Source: Spirochaetota bacterium
GTDB taxonomy: Bacteria; Spirochaetota; UBA4802; UBA5550
Reading direction: 5' to 3'
Assembly (NCBI GenBank): GCA_003246895.1
Contig: QKCL01000048.1
Location: 62,001-126,000 of the forward strand
DNA length: 64,000 nucleotides
Below the pieces are notes generated by a model. The model made no database searches and was not told the origin of the DNA. It saw only the letters and a list, made by a program, of their open reading frames with translations. Shown one piece after another: positions 1 through 9,079 of this stretch. Numbering within the stretch: position 1 is the stretch's first letter; every line of letters begins with the position of its first letter. The position numbers were made by a program, and so were the translations under genes.

Positions 1-2
1 GG

Positions 3-56
3 CTTCTGGAACATTTTAAAGAGCAGATGGGTGTTCTTATAGATAAATCAATTTAG
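3..56 (+). CDS. C-terminal end of an upstream gene (partial)
   Basis: An open frame runs from the window edge to a TAG at 54-56 and reads LLEHFKEQMGVLIDKSI. It is followed at once by a hairpin, as expected for a real gene end. Its position just before fliD would suit a small flagellar protein such as FlaG, but 17 residues are not enough to name it. Confidence 0.45.
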   Translation, partial: LLEHFKEQMGVLIDKSI

Positions 57-76
57 GGCTGGTTGTTCCCGGCCCT
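55..76 (+). terminator. Hairpin after the partial upstream gene
   Basis: AGGGCTGG pairs with CCGGCCCT around a 6-base loop (one G-U pair), overlapping the stop codon of the partial gene. No T-run follows, so it may be a weak terminator or a 3' protective stem. The rest of the stretch up to fliD (77-318) is AT-rich and must hold the fliD promoter; I see no convincing consensus there. Confidence 0.45.
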
Positions 77-318
77 GAATCCTCTCCTTCATAACCTCAA
101 TTCACAACAGTTTTGAGAGCGTGAATACTATGCAGAAAAACCGCAATAAATACATGCTTTTACCTTTTCTTTTTAAAAAATACTTCTTCTGTTTATTTTA
201 AAAATACCGATATTAGAAATAACAGGAATTATGTCCTTTAACAGCAATGTGCGGCAATTAATAATGTAACAGAATTCATGCAGTTAAGGACATACAGGTT
301 AAATTATCGGAGGAAAAA

Positions 319-2331
319 ATGCCTGTTACAATGGGGGGACTGGCCTCGGGAATGGATACCGATGCCATAATCAAGAAACTCGTACAGGTCGAAGCCCAGC
401 CCATGAGGCAGCTTGAGCAGAGCAAGCGTGTCTATGACATGAAAAAAAATGCTCTCAACCAGCTTAGTACAAAACTCAAGAAGCTTGAATCAAAGGCAAA
501 GAATCTTTATGGTTTCAGGGCAGAATATGATGCAAAAAAATCCATCTCATCAGACACGTCTGTAATTGAGGCAACTGCTTCCAAAAATGCAATTATCGGA
601 GATGTCAAGGTTGAGGTGCTTCAGGTTGCGTCAGCCCATAAAATTTCTTCCGATAAACTCAGCAGTGAAGAGAAGCTTCCTCCAGGGAAGTTTATTATAG
701 AAGTCAAGAATGAGAAACGGGCCCTGAGATTCAAGGGGGGCAGCCTCAAGGCTCTTTCTGAACTTGTGGCAGAAGAGGCCTCCGAACTTGTTTCATCGAG
801 CTACATAAAGACATCCGGAACAGACTACATCCTTACACTTTCCTCAAAGACATCAGGCAAACCCGGGCAGATAAGGCTCAGCGGTGATAATGATCTCCTT
901 AAAAAAACCGGTTTCATAAAGGGAGAGAAAATCAGCAGCCGGGACGACAAGAGCATAGTCTATGACAGGAAGTATTTTTCATCATATGCGGGTAAAAACC
1001 GGCCTGAAGGAGATAACGGCTCTCTTGAAGTGACCAGCGACGGCAAGAAGCTGAAAATGACAGGTCAGCTGTGGCAGGAATATGAAATTCCACTGTCCGT
1101 TGATATAAAAGAGGACACTGTTTTAAGGTTCAATTACAGATATTTAAAGCAGGAAGAGGAGCGGATTCCGCTTAAAGTTGAGATGGGTCCCGAAGACGAG
1201 ATAAATGTAAAGGGAATCAGGCTTAAAAGTTATAATATTTCACGATTCCGCCAGCTGCCACAGGACAGGGAAAAGAAATATGATTCAATTGCAGGTATCG
1301 GTGTAATTTCAAAAAAAGGTGATAAGATTGAGGAGAAAATTTATCCCGTGGCAAAGGATTCCGCAAAGGGGCAGGAATTTCCAGTCGGGAAGGATTTTTC
1401 CGGGCAAAAGATTATAAAGATGATATATTATTGCAATACCGGTACTGCTGAGTTTTCTGATACATCTTTTTCAACTCCCGTAAAAGAGAAGAACGAGTTT
1501 GAATACAAGAATGTTATCGCTGAGGCAAGGAATACAAAACTCAAGGTGGACGGTGTTGAGGTTGAGCGGGAGAAAAGTTCTGAACTGAATGACGTAGTAA
1601 AGGGTGTATCCCTGAATGTTAAGGGAAAATCAAAAAGGCCGGTTGAACTGAAAATTTCACCCGATGTGGATAAACCCATCAAGTCCATAAAGGAATTTGT
1701 TGAGGCATATAATGATTACCTTGACTTTCACAGGAAGTTAACCAAGGCTGTCAAAAGTGACAAGCCAGACAACAAGAAGAACAAGACAGAGGAGAGCGGA
1801 ATTTTTGTAGGTGACATGACCCTTGTGAGGCTTGAGAATCATGTGAAGAGTACAGTAAATGATGCCTACAGCAGCAGGGCGGAAAAGCCGGTGAAAATGT
1901 TTTCCCAGATGGGGGTCTCAACGGGAAAGATAAATGCAAACTGGGAGTCAATCAAACAGGGAAAACTGGTGGTTGACGAAGATGAACTCAGGACCGCAAT
2001 AGTAGAAAATCCTGAGGGTGTAACCATGTTCTTCGGAGCCGACACTGACGGTGACAATAAGACAGATACCGGCATGGGATTTACACTTGTACGAGTCCTG
2101 GGCCCCTATGTTTCATTCGGAAAGAATATAATAAAAACAAAGATTGAACAGCAGGACAATTCAATCAAGATGGCAAATGAAAGGCTTGAAAGAATGGAAG
2201 ACCATCTAAAGGAATATGAAAAGAAATTAAGGGCCAAATTCGGTGCAATGGAAAGATCAATTTCAGGATCCAAGGCACAGCAGCAGTGGATGAAAAACCA
2301 GATGGGCGGATCGTCATCAGGAAAGGAATAG
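319..2331 (+). CDS. fliD: Flagellar filament capping protein FliD
   Basis: FliD (HAP2) caps the flagellar filament and places flagellin subunits as they polymerise; in spirochaetes this happens in the periplasm. The 670-residue protein opens with the typical FliD N-terminal signature (MGGLASGMDTDAIIKKLVQVE), has a variable middle, and a FliD_C-like region from about residue 420 to 655 with a coiled-coil end (LERMEDHLKEYEKKLRAKFG) that is the usual FliD terminus. At 670 residues it is longer than enteric FliD and fits spirochaete FliD length. The ATG has a GGAGG eight bases upstream. The next gene starts 8 bases after the stop with its own RBS, so the two form an operon. Confidence 0.95.
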   Translation: MPVTMGGLASGMDTDAIIKKLVQVEAQPMRQLEQSKRVYDMKKNALNQLSTKLKKLESKAKNLYGFRAEYDAKKSISSDTSVIEATASKNAIIGDVKVEVLQVASAHKISSDKLSSEEKLPPGKFIIEVKNEKRALRFKGGSLKALSELVAEEASELVSSSYIKTSGTDYILTLSSKTSGKPGQIRLSGDNDLLKKTGFIKGEKISSRDDKSIVYDRKYFSSYAGKNRPEGDNGSLEVTSDGKKLKMTGQLWQEYEIPLSVDIKEDTVLRFNYRYLKQEEERIPLKVEMGPEDEINVKGIRLKSYNISRFRQLPQDREKKYDSIAGIGVISKKGDKIEEKIYPVAKDSAKGQEFPVGKDFSGQKIIKMIYYCNTGTAEFSDTSFSTPVKEKNEFEYKNVIAEARNTKLKVDGVEVEREKSSELNDVVKGVSLNVKGKSKRPVELKISPDVDKPIKSIKEFVEAYNDYLDFHRKLTKAVKSDKPDNKKNKTEESGIFVGDMTLVRLENHVKSTVNDAYSSRAEKPVKMFSQMGVSTGKINANWESIKQGKLVVDEDELRTAIVENPEGVTMFFGADTDGDNKTDTGMGFTLVRVLGPYVSFGKNIIKTKIEQQDNSIKMANERLERMEDHLKEYEKKLRAKFGAMERSISGSKAQQQWMKNQMGGSSSGKE

Positions 2332-2339
2332 GAGGATAT

Positions 2340-3326
2340 ATGGAAGTTCAGATAAACGGTTTTCCAATTGAGATAACTCTTGAAGAGGAGAAGACAGTAA
2401 GCGATGTTGTTGTGTCGGTGTCGGAATGGACATCAGAGAGAAATCTTATTTTTGTGGGTATAGAAGTTGACGAAGACTATTATAACATTGAAGAGGTTCC
2501 TGATATTTCCATAGATGATGCAAAGGTTCTGAACTGTCTGGTGCAGTCCAAATCTGACATTGTCTATGATACAGTTAATGAGGGAATAGATTACTGCGAA
2601 AGGGTAATTGACTTCTTCTCCGATATGGATCATAAAGCAGCAACCGAAGAACTGGAGGATCTTGTGTCCGGTATGGAATGGCTTCAGGAAGTATTTCCTT
2701 CTGTGGCAGGGCTTCTGAATATGAATCTTGCCGAGATAAGGTACAGGGACTCAAATATCGATTCATACATACATAAACTGAATGAATTCAAGCATTCAAT
2801 AGTTCAGTTTATTGCCGCAGGTGAGGGTGAATTTAATTTTGACAGCAGGCTGTTTGAAGAACTGAAAGAGATTTTTGCTGTTTTTCTTCTCAGTGAAGAG
2901 ATGCGAAAACTCATAGTGGACAGTATAGATTCTCCCGACATACTGGTGGGGACGCTTAAAAAAATTGAAGAATCATTGCCCGATCAGATGAAAATTCTTG
3001 AAGAAGCCGCAATCGCCTATCAGACAGGTAATGATAAGGAAGGGGTGGAGAAGCTTTTTGAGTTCATTGACTTTATGTTTGGCTATACCAGAACCTGTTA
3101 TCAGATGGCACCGGTTTTTAATCTGGATTTTGATAAAATTGAAATAGACGGAATTAGTCTCAGTGAAAAAAACAGGGAGCTTCATAATCTTCTCAATGAT
3201 ACGCTGGAGATAATTGAAAATAACGATATGATAAGTCTTGCCGATATCCTGGAATATGAGATGGTGGAAGCCATTGAAAATCTTGAAGGATATATCAGCA
3301 TAATATTTGAAAAAGTCGGCGCATAA
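2340..3326 (+). CDS. Unrecognised acidic helical protein co-transcribed with fliD
   Basis: This 328-residue protein is not recognised. The ORF track starts it at 2286 inside fliD, but the ATG at 2340 sits 5 bases after GGAGG and is the better start. It is strongly acidic, with no signal peptide or membrane segment. The first 60 residues look beta-rich (MEVQINGFPIEITLEEEKTV); the rest is predicted mostly helical with many Glu and Leu. The 8-base gap after fliD implies co-transcription. A cytosolic chaperone or export partner for the cap protein, analogous to FliT, would be a reasonable guess but is only inferred from position. Confidence 0.85.
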   Translation: MEVQINGFPIEITLEEEKTVSDVVVSVSEWTSERNLIFVGIEVDEDYYNIEEVPDISIDDAKVLNCLVQSKSDIVYDTVNEGIDYCERVIDFFSDMDHKAATEELEDLVSGMEWLQEVFPSVAGLLNMNLAEIRYRDSNIDSYIHKLNEFKHSIVQFIAAGEGEFNFDSRLFEELKEIFAVFLLSEEMRKLIVDSIDSPDILVGTLKKIEESLPDQMKILEEAAIAYQTGNDKEGVEKLFEFIDFMFGYTRTCYQMAPVFNLDFDKIEIDGISLSEKNRELHNLLNDTLEIIENNDMISLADILEYEMVEAIENLEGYISIIFEKVGA

Positions 3327-3332
3327 TACAGT

Positions 3333-3372
3333 CAGTCAGCACAGCTCTTCTATTGAAGACCTGTGCTGACTG
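3333..3372 (+). terminator. Long hairpin closing the fliD operon
   Basis: CAGTCAGCACAG-CTCTTC pairs with GAAGAC-CTGTGCTGACTG around a TATT loop: 18 pairs with a single mismatch. It begins 6 bases after the stop of the fliD partner gene. A short TTTT follows ten bases later, so intrinsic termination is plausible but not perfect. Confidence 0.65.
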
Positions 3373-3518
3373 AACGTGTCTTTTCGGGAGTATCTTCACA
3401 TGGAAGGCCACCTCTCCTGCAAAAAAACACCTTCGCTAAATTTATTCATGTAAAAATATTTACAAAAATATTATATTATTCTGATAATGTCAGTATTATC
3501 GTTTTATGGGGATGCATT

Positions 3519-4910
3519 ATGTCAGATAAAAACAGCAAGAAACTATGGGGCGGAAGATTTAAGTCCGGCTCATCCGATGTTACTGAAAGGCTTTCGCAGT
3601 CCATAGCCTTTGATTCAAAACTCTACAGGCAGGATATCCGCGGATCTAAGGTTCATGCGGGTATGCTCAATAAAATGGGAATCCTCAGTGACGGTGAATA
3701 TTCTGACATTGTAAAGGGCCTTGATGGAATAGAGAAAGAGATTGAAAGCGGCAGTTTTGATTTTCAGACTTCCCGGGAAGATATTCATATGAATATTGAG
3801 GCGACACTTACTGAGAGAATAGGTGATGCAGGGAAGAGACTTCATACGGGCCGTTCCAGGAATGACCAGGTGGCAACCGATGTGAGGCTCTATGTGAAGG
3901 ACGAATCCGTTAAAATTGGAGCTCTCCTTAAGGATCTCATAAATCTGTTAATCGATATTTCAGAAAAGAATATAGATATTATCCTTCCGGGATATACTCA
4001 CATGCAGGTGGCGCAGCCGGTCCGTTTCAGCCACCATATGATGGCCTATGCCTGGAAGTTCAGCCGTGATCTGAGAAGGCTGAGAAGTTCGGCAGATGCT
4101 GCGGACTTTCTCCCCCTTGGCTGCGGAGCCCTTGCGGGAGTTAACTATAAAAATGACAGAGAGTATCTCAGGGAGAATCTCGGTTTCTCGGATATCATAA
4201 TGAATTCAATGGATGCTGTAAGTGATAGGGATTTTGTTCTGGATTTTCTGTATTTTTCAGCAGTAATCGGGACTCATATGTCGCGTTTCTGTGAAGAACT
4301 CATACTGTGGTCCACTTCGGAGTTTAATTTTATCAGGTTAAGTGATTCGGTCACCACGGGGTCTTCAATTATGCCCCAGAAAAAGAATCCCGATGTTGCA
4401 GAACTTATTCGTGGCAAAACAGGCAGACTCTATGGAAATCTCTTTACACTGCTGACTATTTTAAAGGGCCTCCCTATGACATATAACAGGGATCTCCAGG
4501 AGGACAAGGAGCCTCTTTTTGATTCAATTGAAACAGTCGGTCTGTGCCTTGAGGGTATGATTGAGATGCTTTCGGGCATGGAAATAAAGAAGGATGTCAT
4601 GAAATCCGCAGTTTACCGTAATTTTTCAACGGCCACGGATCTTGCGGACTATCTGGTTAAAAAAAATGTCCCCTTCAGGGAATCCCATGAAATTTCAGGA
4701 AGCATAGTGAAGTTCTGCGAGGAAGAGAACAGGGATTTTTTTACGCTTACACTTGAAGATCTGAAAAGATTTTCTTCAGTATTTGAATCTGATATAACCG
4801 CAATTCTGGATCCTGCATGTTCAACTGAAAGGAAGGAATCAGCGGGGAGCACTTCTCAAAGCCAGGTTCTGGAACAGATAGATATTTTAAAGAAAAGGAT
4901 AAATGATTAA
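3519..4910 (+). CDS. argH: Argininosuccinate lyase
   Basis: ArgH splits argininosuccinate into arginine and fumarate, the last step of arginine synthesis, in the cytosol as a homotetramer. The 463-residue product carries the fumarase-superfamily signature GSSIMPQKKNPD with the catalytic loop serine, the N-terminal LWGGRF block, and TGRSRNDQ. The ORF track extends it to 3363, but the protein family begins at MSDKNSKKLWGGRF (ATG 3519), with a GGGG eight to twelve bases upstream. The last 8 bases overlap the next gene, suggesting translational coupling. Other arginine genes are not in the window. Confidence 0.97.
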   Translation: MSDKNSKKLWGGRFKSGSSDVTERLSQSIAFDSKLYRQDIRGSKVHAGMLNKMGILSDGEYSDIVKGLDGIEKEIESGSFDFQTSREDIHMNIEATLTERIGDAGKRLHTGRSRNDQVATDVRLYVKDESVKIGALLKDLINLLIDISEKNIDIILPGYTHMQVAQPVRFSHHMMAYAWKFSRDLRRLRSSADAADFLPLGCGALAGVNYKNDREYLRENLGFSDIIMNSMDAVSDRDFVLDFLYFSAVIGTHMSRFCEELILWSTSEFNFIRLSDSVTTGSSIMPQKKNPDVAELIRGKTGRLYGNLFTLLTILKGLPMTYNRDLQEDKEPLFDSIETVGLCLEGMIEMLSGMEIKKDVMKSAVYRNFSTATDLADYLVKKNVPFRESHEISGSIVKFCEEENRDFFTLTLEDLKRFSSVFESDITAILDPACSTERKESAGSTSQSQVLEQIDILKKRIND

Positions 4911-5553
4911 GTATTTTTTATCAGGATGGAGACTGCCTCTTGTTGTAGCAGTAACGGCGCTGCTTGTTTTTACGGCTGTCATTGATATTTATATAACGGC
5001 AAGCGCATCTTCGAGAGTCTATAGAAATGTGTCTGAGATTCCATGGAACAAGTGCGGGCTTCTTCTGGGTACCAGCAAGTACAGGGTAGAGGGGGGGCTT
5101 AATCCGTATTTTTTAAGCCGGATTAATGCGGCGGTTGAACTTTACCGTTCCGGCAAGATTAACTTTATTATCGCAAGCGGTGACAACAGTGAGAAGTACT
5201 ATAATGAACCTCAGCAGATGAAAAAGTACCTTGTCATGATGGGAGTACCCAAAGAGAAGGTTTTTATGGATTTTGCGGGATTCAGGACTCTTGATTCTGT
5301 TATCAGAGCAAAATATATTTTTGGACAGGACTCGATTACGGTAATTTCACAGAAATTCCATGTGGACAGGGCCATCTATATCGCAAGGGAAAACGGGATT
5401 GAGGCTGCTGGCTTTGCTGCAGGAGATGTCAAGGAATCCGGTTATATCAGGTTAAGGTTCAGGGAATTTCTTGCCCGGCTTAAGGCCTTCGTGGATATTC
5501 ATATACTCGAAAAAAAACCTAAATTTCTCGGCAACAGGATACAGGTTGACTGA
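4903..5553 (+). CDS. SanA/YdcF-like DUF218 membrane-anchored protein
   Basis: The 216-residue protein has one N-terminal membrane segment (about residues 10-32) followed by a DUF218 fold: LLLGTSKYRVEGGLNPYFLSR, IIASGDNS, and a later QKFHVDRAIYIAR. This is the SanA (vancomycin high-temperature exclusion) pattern; family members act at the cell envelope but the reaction is not settled. The ATG overlaps the end of argH, so expression follows argH. Convergent with the DUF3047 gene, whose stop lies only 11 bases away. Confidence 0.85.
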   Translation: MIKYFLSGWRLPLVVAVTALLVFTAVIDIYITASASSRVYRNVSEIPWNKCGLLLGTSKYRVEGGLNPYFLSRINAAVELYRSGKINFIIASGDNSEKYYNEPQQMKKYLVMMGVPKEKVFMDFAGFRTLDSVIRAKYIFGQDSITVISQKFHVDRAIYIARENGIEAAGFAAGDVKESGYIRLRFREFLARLKAFVDIHILEKKPKFLGNRIQVD

Positions 5554-5564
5554 CAGTTATGGTG

Positions 5565-6302
5565 TTACTCGGATGATACTTTGATATTGTCATAATCCGC
5601 TTCGGCAATATCATGTGTGGCATTTGCATCCGTAAGGATTCCTATCATGATAGGAGGATATTTCGGTTTTTCCCTGAAAAACTGTATGTAGTCATAAAGA
5701 ACATTTCTTTTGAAATTTATCCATTTCCCAAGGCCTTTTTTACCTGAAGCAACAACAACATATTTTCCCCTGATTGTAATGCCATAATCCTTGATGGTTC
5801 TGCTTACCACAGTCCCGACGGGCAGTGTGGAACTCCAGACATACTTAATCCAGTTAACAGGCTGATATTTCCATCCCGCAAAAGGGACATATGCTGATTG
5901 AAATATTACATAGATTCCCGCTGCTGAATCATTTTTACTCTTAATTTTTTCATTTCCTCCCGCAGGAAGCCTCTTTACTCTCCAGTCCCAGGTCAGCCAT
6001 GGATGATTAATGATATCCCATGTCATTTTTTGTCCTTGTGAGTAACGGTTTAATGGCAGGCCTATCTGTATGGAGTTAGTTGATCTGGAAGTGGTTGCCT
6101 GAAGATAACGGTTTGATCTGTCATTTGCGATGCTGTATATTTTATATCTGTTGCTGTTCTCTTTTCTTACTTTCCATTTAGGGAAGGGGGACTTGTTCAT
6201 GGACTGGAAATCCTCCAGAATTATTTCCCCAGAGAAAAGCTTCCTTTCTGTCAAGGGAAGCAGCATAACTGCAGTTAAAATCAGACTGATTAAAAGTTTC
6301 AT
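5565..6302 (-). CDS. Secreted DUF3047 protein
   Basis: A 245-residue protein with a signal peptide (MKLLISLILTAVMLLPL). The mature part matches the DUF3047 pattern: an early LQATTSRSTNS stretch, HPWLTWDWRVKRLPAG, an AGIYVIF strand, and a late DANATHDIAEADYDNIKV end. The fold is probably a beta-sandwich of the carbohydrate-binding type; its function is unknown. It would be exported to the periplasm. It stands alone on the minus strand, sharing its upstream region with the STAS-like gene. Confidence 0.8.
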   Translation of the reverse strand: MKLLISLILTAVMLLPLTERKLFSGEIILEDFQSMNKSPFPKWKVRKENSNRYKIYSIANDRSNRYLQATTSRSTNSIQIGLPLNRYSQGQKMTWDIINHPWLTWDWRVKRLPAGGNEKIKSKNDSAAGIYVIFQSAYVPFAGWKYQPVNWIKYVWSSTLPVGTVVSRTIKDYGITIRGKYVVVASGKKGLGKWINFKRNVLYDYIQFFREKPKYPPIMIGILTDANATHDIAEADYDNIKVSSE

Positions 6303-6499
6303 ATAATTACCTTATTTATTACTAAATCACAACAAGGTGCTCATGTCTATTAAAAATCGGGATTTTTGATTGAGCTATTAATTTGAGTATTGTGTTGAAA
6401 AGGGTTTGTTTTTGATGAATTTTAAAAAAAGGAAACATTTATAAAATAATTGTTGCATATTGGAGCAATGCGGGATACTAATTCTTTGGAGGCGCTTCC

Positions 6500-6796
6500 A
6501 TGGTTGAAATAATTGATTCTGATGTTAGCCGTACGTACAAGTTTACAAAGGAGTTTGAAAGGACAGATTTCCCCAAGGTTGAACAGAAGATAAACGATTT
6601 TTTTCAAAATGATTCAAGGGGACTTATCCTTGATTTCGAAAATGTTCAGAGCCTTGACTCTCAGTGTCTTGCTTCGCTCATAAGACTGAAAAACCGTTTT
6701 AAGAACGATGAGAGGGATATGAAACTGCGCAACTACAATGACTTCATTGAAAGGCTTCTTAATGTGTCCGGCCTGGGGCCATTTTTGGTCAAATAA
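6500..6796 (+). CDS. STAS-like single-domain protein
   Basis: 98 residues with the STAS domain order: LILDFENVQSLDSQCLASLIRLKNRF resembles the strand-helix region of anti-sigma factor antagonists, where a Ser near LDSQ would be the phosphorylation site. Such proteins usually sit in partner-switching pathways, but no anti-sigma kinase or SpoIIE-type phosphatase is next to it. Start ATG 6500 has GGAGG eight bases upstream. Residual doubt is whether it is a true STAS member or a related small fold. Confidence 0.65.
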   Translation: MVEIIDSDVSRTYKFTKEFERTDFPKVEQKINDFFQNDSRGLILDFENVQSLDSQCLASLIRLKNRFKNDERDMKLRNYNDFIERLLNVSGLGPFLVK

Positions 6797-6871
6797 CAGA
6801 TTCCGTGTTTGCTTTATTCTGCTGAGTTATTAAATTATATCTATCTCTATTAAGAAAAGGAATGTGCCATG

Positions 6872-6905
6872 GGGAGGTAATAAACTTCCCTGAGGTTTTT
6901 GTTCC
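6872..6905 (+). terminator. Weak terminator after the STAS-like gene
   Basis: GGGAGGT pairs with ACTTCCC (one G-U pair) around AATAA; TGAGGTTTTTGTT follows. It lies about 75 bases after the stop. Short stem, so only moderate support. Confidence 0.4.
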
Positions 6906-6938
6906 GTTTTTTATTAGAGACTACCTGGTCTTATGGGG

Positions 6939-6967
6939 TTGACAATAGGATGGTATGGAGTTAACGT
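6939..6967 (+). promoter_or_regulatory. Possible gpmI promoter
   Basis: A perfect -35 TTGACA at 6939-6944 is followed after 17 bases by TAACGT (3 of 6 to the -10 consensus), about 30 bases before the gpmI start. The -10 is weak, so the call is tentative. Confidence 0.35.
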
Positions 6968-6996
6968 TCATATCAGTATAATTGGAGATTAAATAT

Positions 6997-8652
6997 ATGG
7001 AAAAACTCAGTAAACTTGAAAAGATAAAAAGAAATGGGCCCGTGGTTCTTGTCATAATGGACGGAATGGGGCTTGGACGCGAGGATGAGGGCAATGCCTT
7101 TTTTCAGGCAAGAACACCTAATCTGGGCAGGCTCATGGGAGAGTGCAAATGGCTTAAGCTTAAGGCTCACGGTACTGCGGTTGGGCTTCCGGCCGATGAT
7201 GATATGGGAAACTCGGAGGTGGGCCATAATGCCCTCGGAGCGGGAAGGATTTTCGATCAGGGTGCAAAGCTTGTTGAAAATGCCATCCTTTCAAAGGATA
7301 TTTACAGATCTTCTGTATGGGAGGAGATAGTCGGGAGAAACAGCGGCCAGAAATCCTTCCTTCATCTCATTGGCCTTCTTTCGGACGGAAACGTTCATTC
7401 TCACATAAAACATTTATACAGCATCATTCAGGAGGCATCTGTCAGCGGCATTGAGAATATCAGGGTTCATGTTCTTTTTGACGGGCGGGATGTTCCGGAG
7501 ACTTCTGCTCATATTTATCTGAAGGAGCTTGAAGACCTGCTGGCTGGATACCGGGAGCGCGGAATGAATTATGCTGTTGCATCGGGAGGCGGAAGAATGG
7601 TTACTACAATGGACCGTTACGAGGCTGACTGGTCCATTGTCAAGCGCGGATGGGATGCCCATGTTCTTGGAAAAGGCAGGCCCTTCCGGTCTGCCATGGA
7701 GGCGCTGGAGACATTCCGCAGTGAAAAAAAAGGCATAATTGATCAGTACCTTCCTGAATTTACTGTTGTTGATGATAACGGCCCCGTGGGGGCAATAAAT
7801 GACGGAGATTCTGTCGTATTCTTCAATTTCCGTGGAGACAGGGCGATCGAGATAACAAAGGCCTTTGAGCAGGAAAGTTTCAGCCACTTTGAAAGGGAGC
7901 GAAGGCCCCATGTACTCTATGCGGGTATGATGCAGTATGATGGAGACCTCATGATTCCGGAAAAGTATCTGGTCTCTCCTCCTAAAATTGACAGAACCGT
8001 GAGTGAATTTCTTGCACAGGCAGGGGTGAACCAGTTTGCGGTTTCCGAGACACAGAAATTCGGACATGTCACATACTTCTGGAATGGAAACAGGACTGAA
8101 AAATTTGATGAAAAGACTGAAGAATACTGTGAAATTCCGTCTGACAGGATAGAATTCAATGAAAGGCCATGGATGAAGGCCGGGGAAATAACGGATGAGG
8201 TAATAAATAAAATACTTTCGGGGAAATTCCCCTTTATAAGGCTTAATTATCCTAACGGTGACATGGTTGGGCACACAGGAGATCTTGAAGCTGCAATAAT
8301 TGCTGCGGAAACCGTTGATCTATCCCTGCTGAGGATACTCAAAGTGCTGCGGGAAACCGGGGGTGTGGCCCTGATAACGGCTGATCACGGAAATCTGGAT
8401 GAGATGTATGAGCTGGATAAAAAGACAGGCAAATTTTCTGTTGACCCTGCCACGGGAGAGATGAGGAAAAAGACATCTCATACGCTTAACCCCGTTCCCT
8501 TTATAATATTTGACCCCGGGTATGGGGGGGAGTATGAATTAAATGGAGAGATTTCAGGGCCGGGACTGGGTAATGTTGCTGCAACAATACTGAATTTTCT
8601 TGATTTTGAAAAACCTGAAGATTATCTCCCCTCTCTCATAAAGGTGAAGTAA
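6997..8652 (+). CDS. gpmI: 2,3-bisphosphoglycerate-independent phosphoglycerate mutase
   Basis: Interconverts 3- and 2-phosphoglycerate in glycolysis, using two Mn ions and a phosphoserine intermediate. The 551-residue protein shows VVLVIMDGMGLG, the catalytic-Ser block DDMGNSEVGHNALGAG, SDGNVHSH, DGRDVPETS, and the metal-binding TADHGNLDEM near the C-terminus. The ORF track starts at a TTG (6982), but the GGAG at 6984-6987 fits the ATG at 6997. The acidic, alkaline-phosphatase-like fold and the length slightly above 510 are within family range. It is a single-gene unit closed by a strong terminator. Confidence 0.97.
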   Translation: MEKLSKLEKIKRNGPVVLVIMDGMGLGREDEGNAFFQARTPNLGRLMGECKWLKLKAHGTAVGLPADDDMGNSEVGHNALGAGRIFDQGAKLVENAILSKDIYRSSVWEEIVGRNSGQKSFLHLIGLLSDGNVHSHIKHLYSIIQEASVSGIENIRVHVLFDGRDVPETSAHIYLKELEDLLAGYRERGMNYAVASGGGRMVTTMDRYEADWSIVKRGWDAHVLGKGRPFRSAMEALETFRSEKKGIIDQYLPEFTVVDDNGPVGAINDGDSVVFFNFRGDRAIEITKAFEQESFSHFERERRPHVLYAGMMQYDGDLMIPEKYLVSPPKIDRTVSEFLAQAGVNQFAVSETQKFGHVTYFWNGNRTEKFDEKTEEYCEIPSDRIEFNERPWMKAGEITDEVINKILSGKFPFIRLNYPNGDMVGHTGDLEAAIIAAETVDLSLLRILKVLRETGGVALITADHGNLDEMYELDKKTGKFSVDPATGEMRKKTSHTLNPVPFIIFDPGYGGEYELNGEISGPGLGNVAATILNFLDFEKPEDYLPSLIKVK

Positions 8653-8653
8653 T

Positions 8654-8682
8654 AAAAAACCCCTGCCATGCAGGGTTTTTTT
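8654..8682 (+). terminator. Intrinsic terminator of gpmI
   Basis: AAAACCC(C)TGC pairs with GCAGGGTTTT around a CAT loop, then a run of T. It starts two bases after the gpmI stop. One C is bulged. Confidence 0.85.
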
Positions 8683-8684
8683 AT

Positions 8685-9062
8685 GCGGGGGCAGGCGAGG
8701 CTGGTGGTCTACTCATACTCAACTTTTCTACATTTATGTAATTTTAATTGTTACAAAATTGTATTACAAATATTTGCTCAAGAGAGCATTTGTTTTTATT
8801 TTTAAGAAAATCCGGGATAATTTTGGGGAAAAAGCGGAATATTTGAGTTTTATATATCCTTTTTATGTGTATTTTCTTTAATTTGACTATTTCAACAAAA
8901 TTGAATTATTTTAAAAGTGAAAACACATAATTGTTATAAAAAAAATAACAATTATGTGTTTTATGTGGAGACAAATTTGTGTTTTTCATTTTTACAGGTT
9001 GTTCCGGCTGTTTTTGCTGAAAATATATCGAATTTGATGCGTTTTTTTTAAATAATCATGTT
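8685..9062. other. Non-coding regulatory stretch upstream of the ethanolamine operon
   Basis: About 380 AT-rich bases without a credible ORF. It holds the large inverted repeat at 8920-8962 (listed separately) and a related half-site, AATTGTTACAAAA, near 8756, which resembles the repeat arm AATTGTTATAAAA. This spacing is where an enhancer-binding protein for a sigma-54 promoter would bind. Confidence 0.55.
8920..8962. repeat. 18-bp-arm perfect inverted repeat, candidate enhancer-binding site
   Basis: AAAACACATAATTGTTAT (8920-8937) and ATAACAATTATGTGTTTT (8945-8962) are exact reverse complements separated by seven A. It lies about 100-145 bases upstream of the -24 element of the sigma-54 promoter, the usual distance for an upstream activating sequence. 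It could also form a stem in RNA, but no gene reads into it and no T-run follows. Confidence 0.6.
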
Positions 9063-9079
9063 TTGGCACACATTTTGCA
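9063..9079 (+). promoter_or_regulatory. Sigma-54 (RpoN) -24/-12 promoter
   Basis: TTGGCACACATTTTGCA matches the RpoN consensus YTGGCACGRNNNTTGCW, with GG and GC separated by exactly ten bases. It sits 32 bases upstream of the permease start codon. This makes the ethanolamine operon dependent on an activator ATPase and, by analogy with other ethanolamine or nitrogen operons, probably responsive to substrate or nitrogen. Confidence 0.82.

Noticed and set aside
121-215. Possible sigma-28 promoter before fliD (ACCGATAT near 206-213)
   Set aside because: The -10 resembles GCCGATAA but no TAAA-type -35 lies at the right distance.
7414-8274. Long minus-strand ORF (286 residues) inside gpmI
   Set aside because: Antisense to a clear gpmI with intact catalytic motifs; no RBS or known domain, composition driven by the opposite strand.
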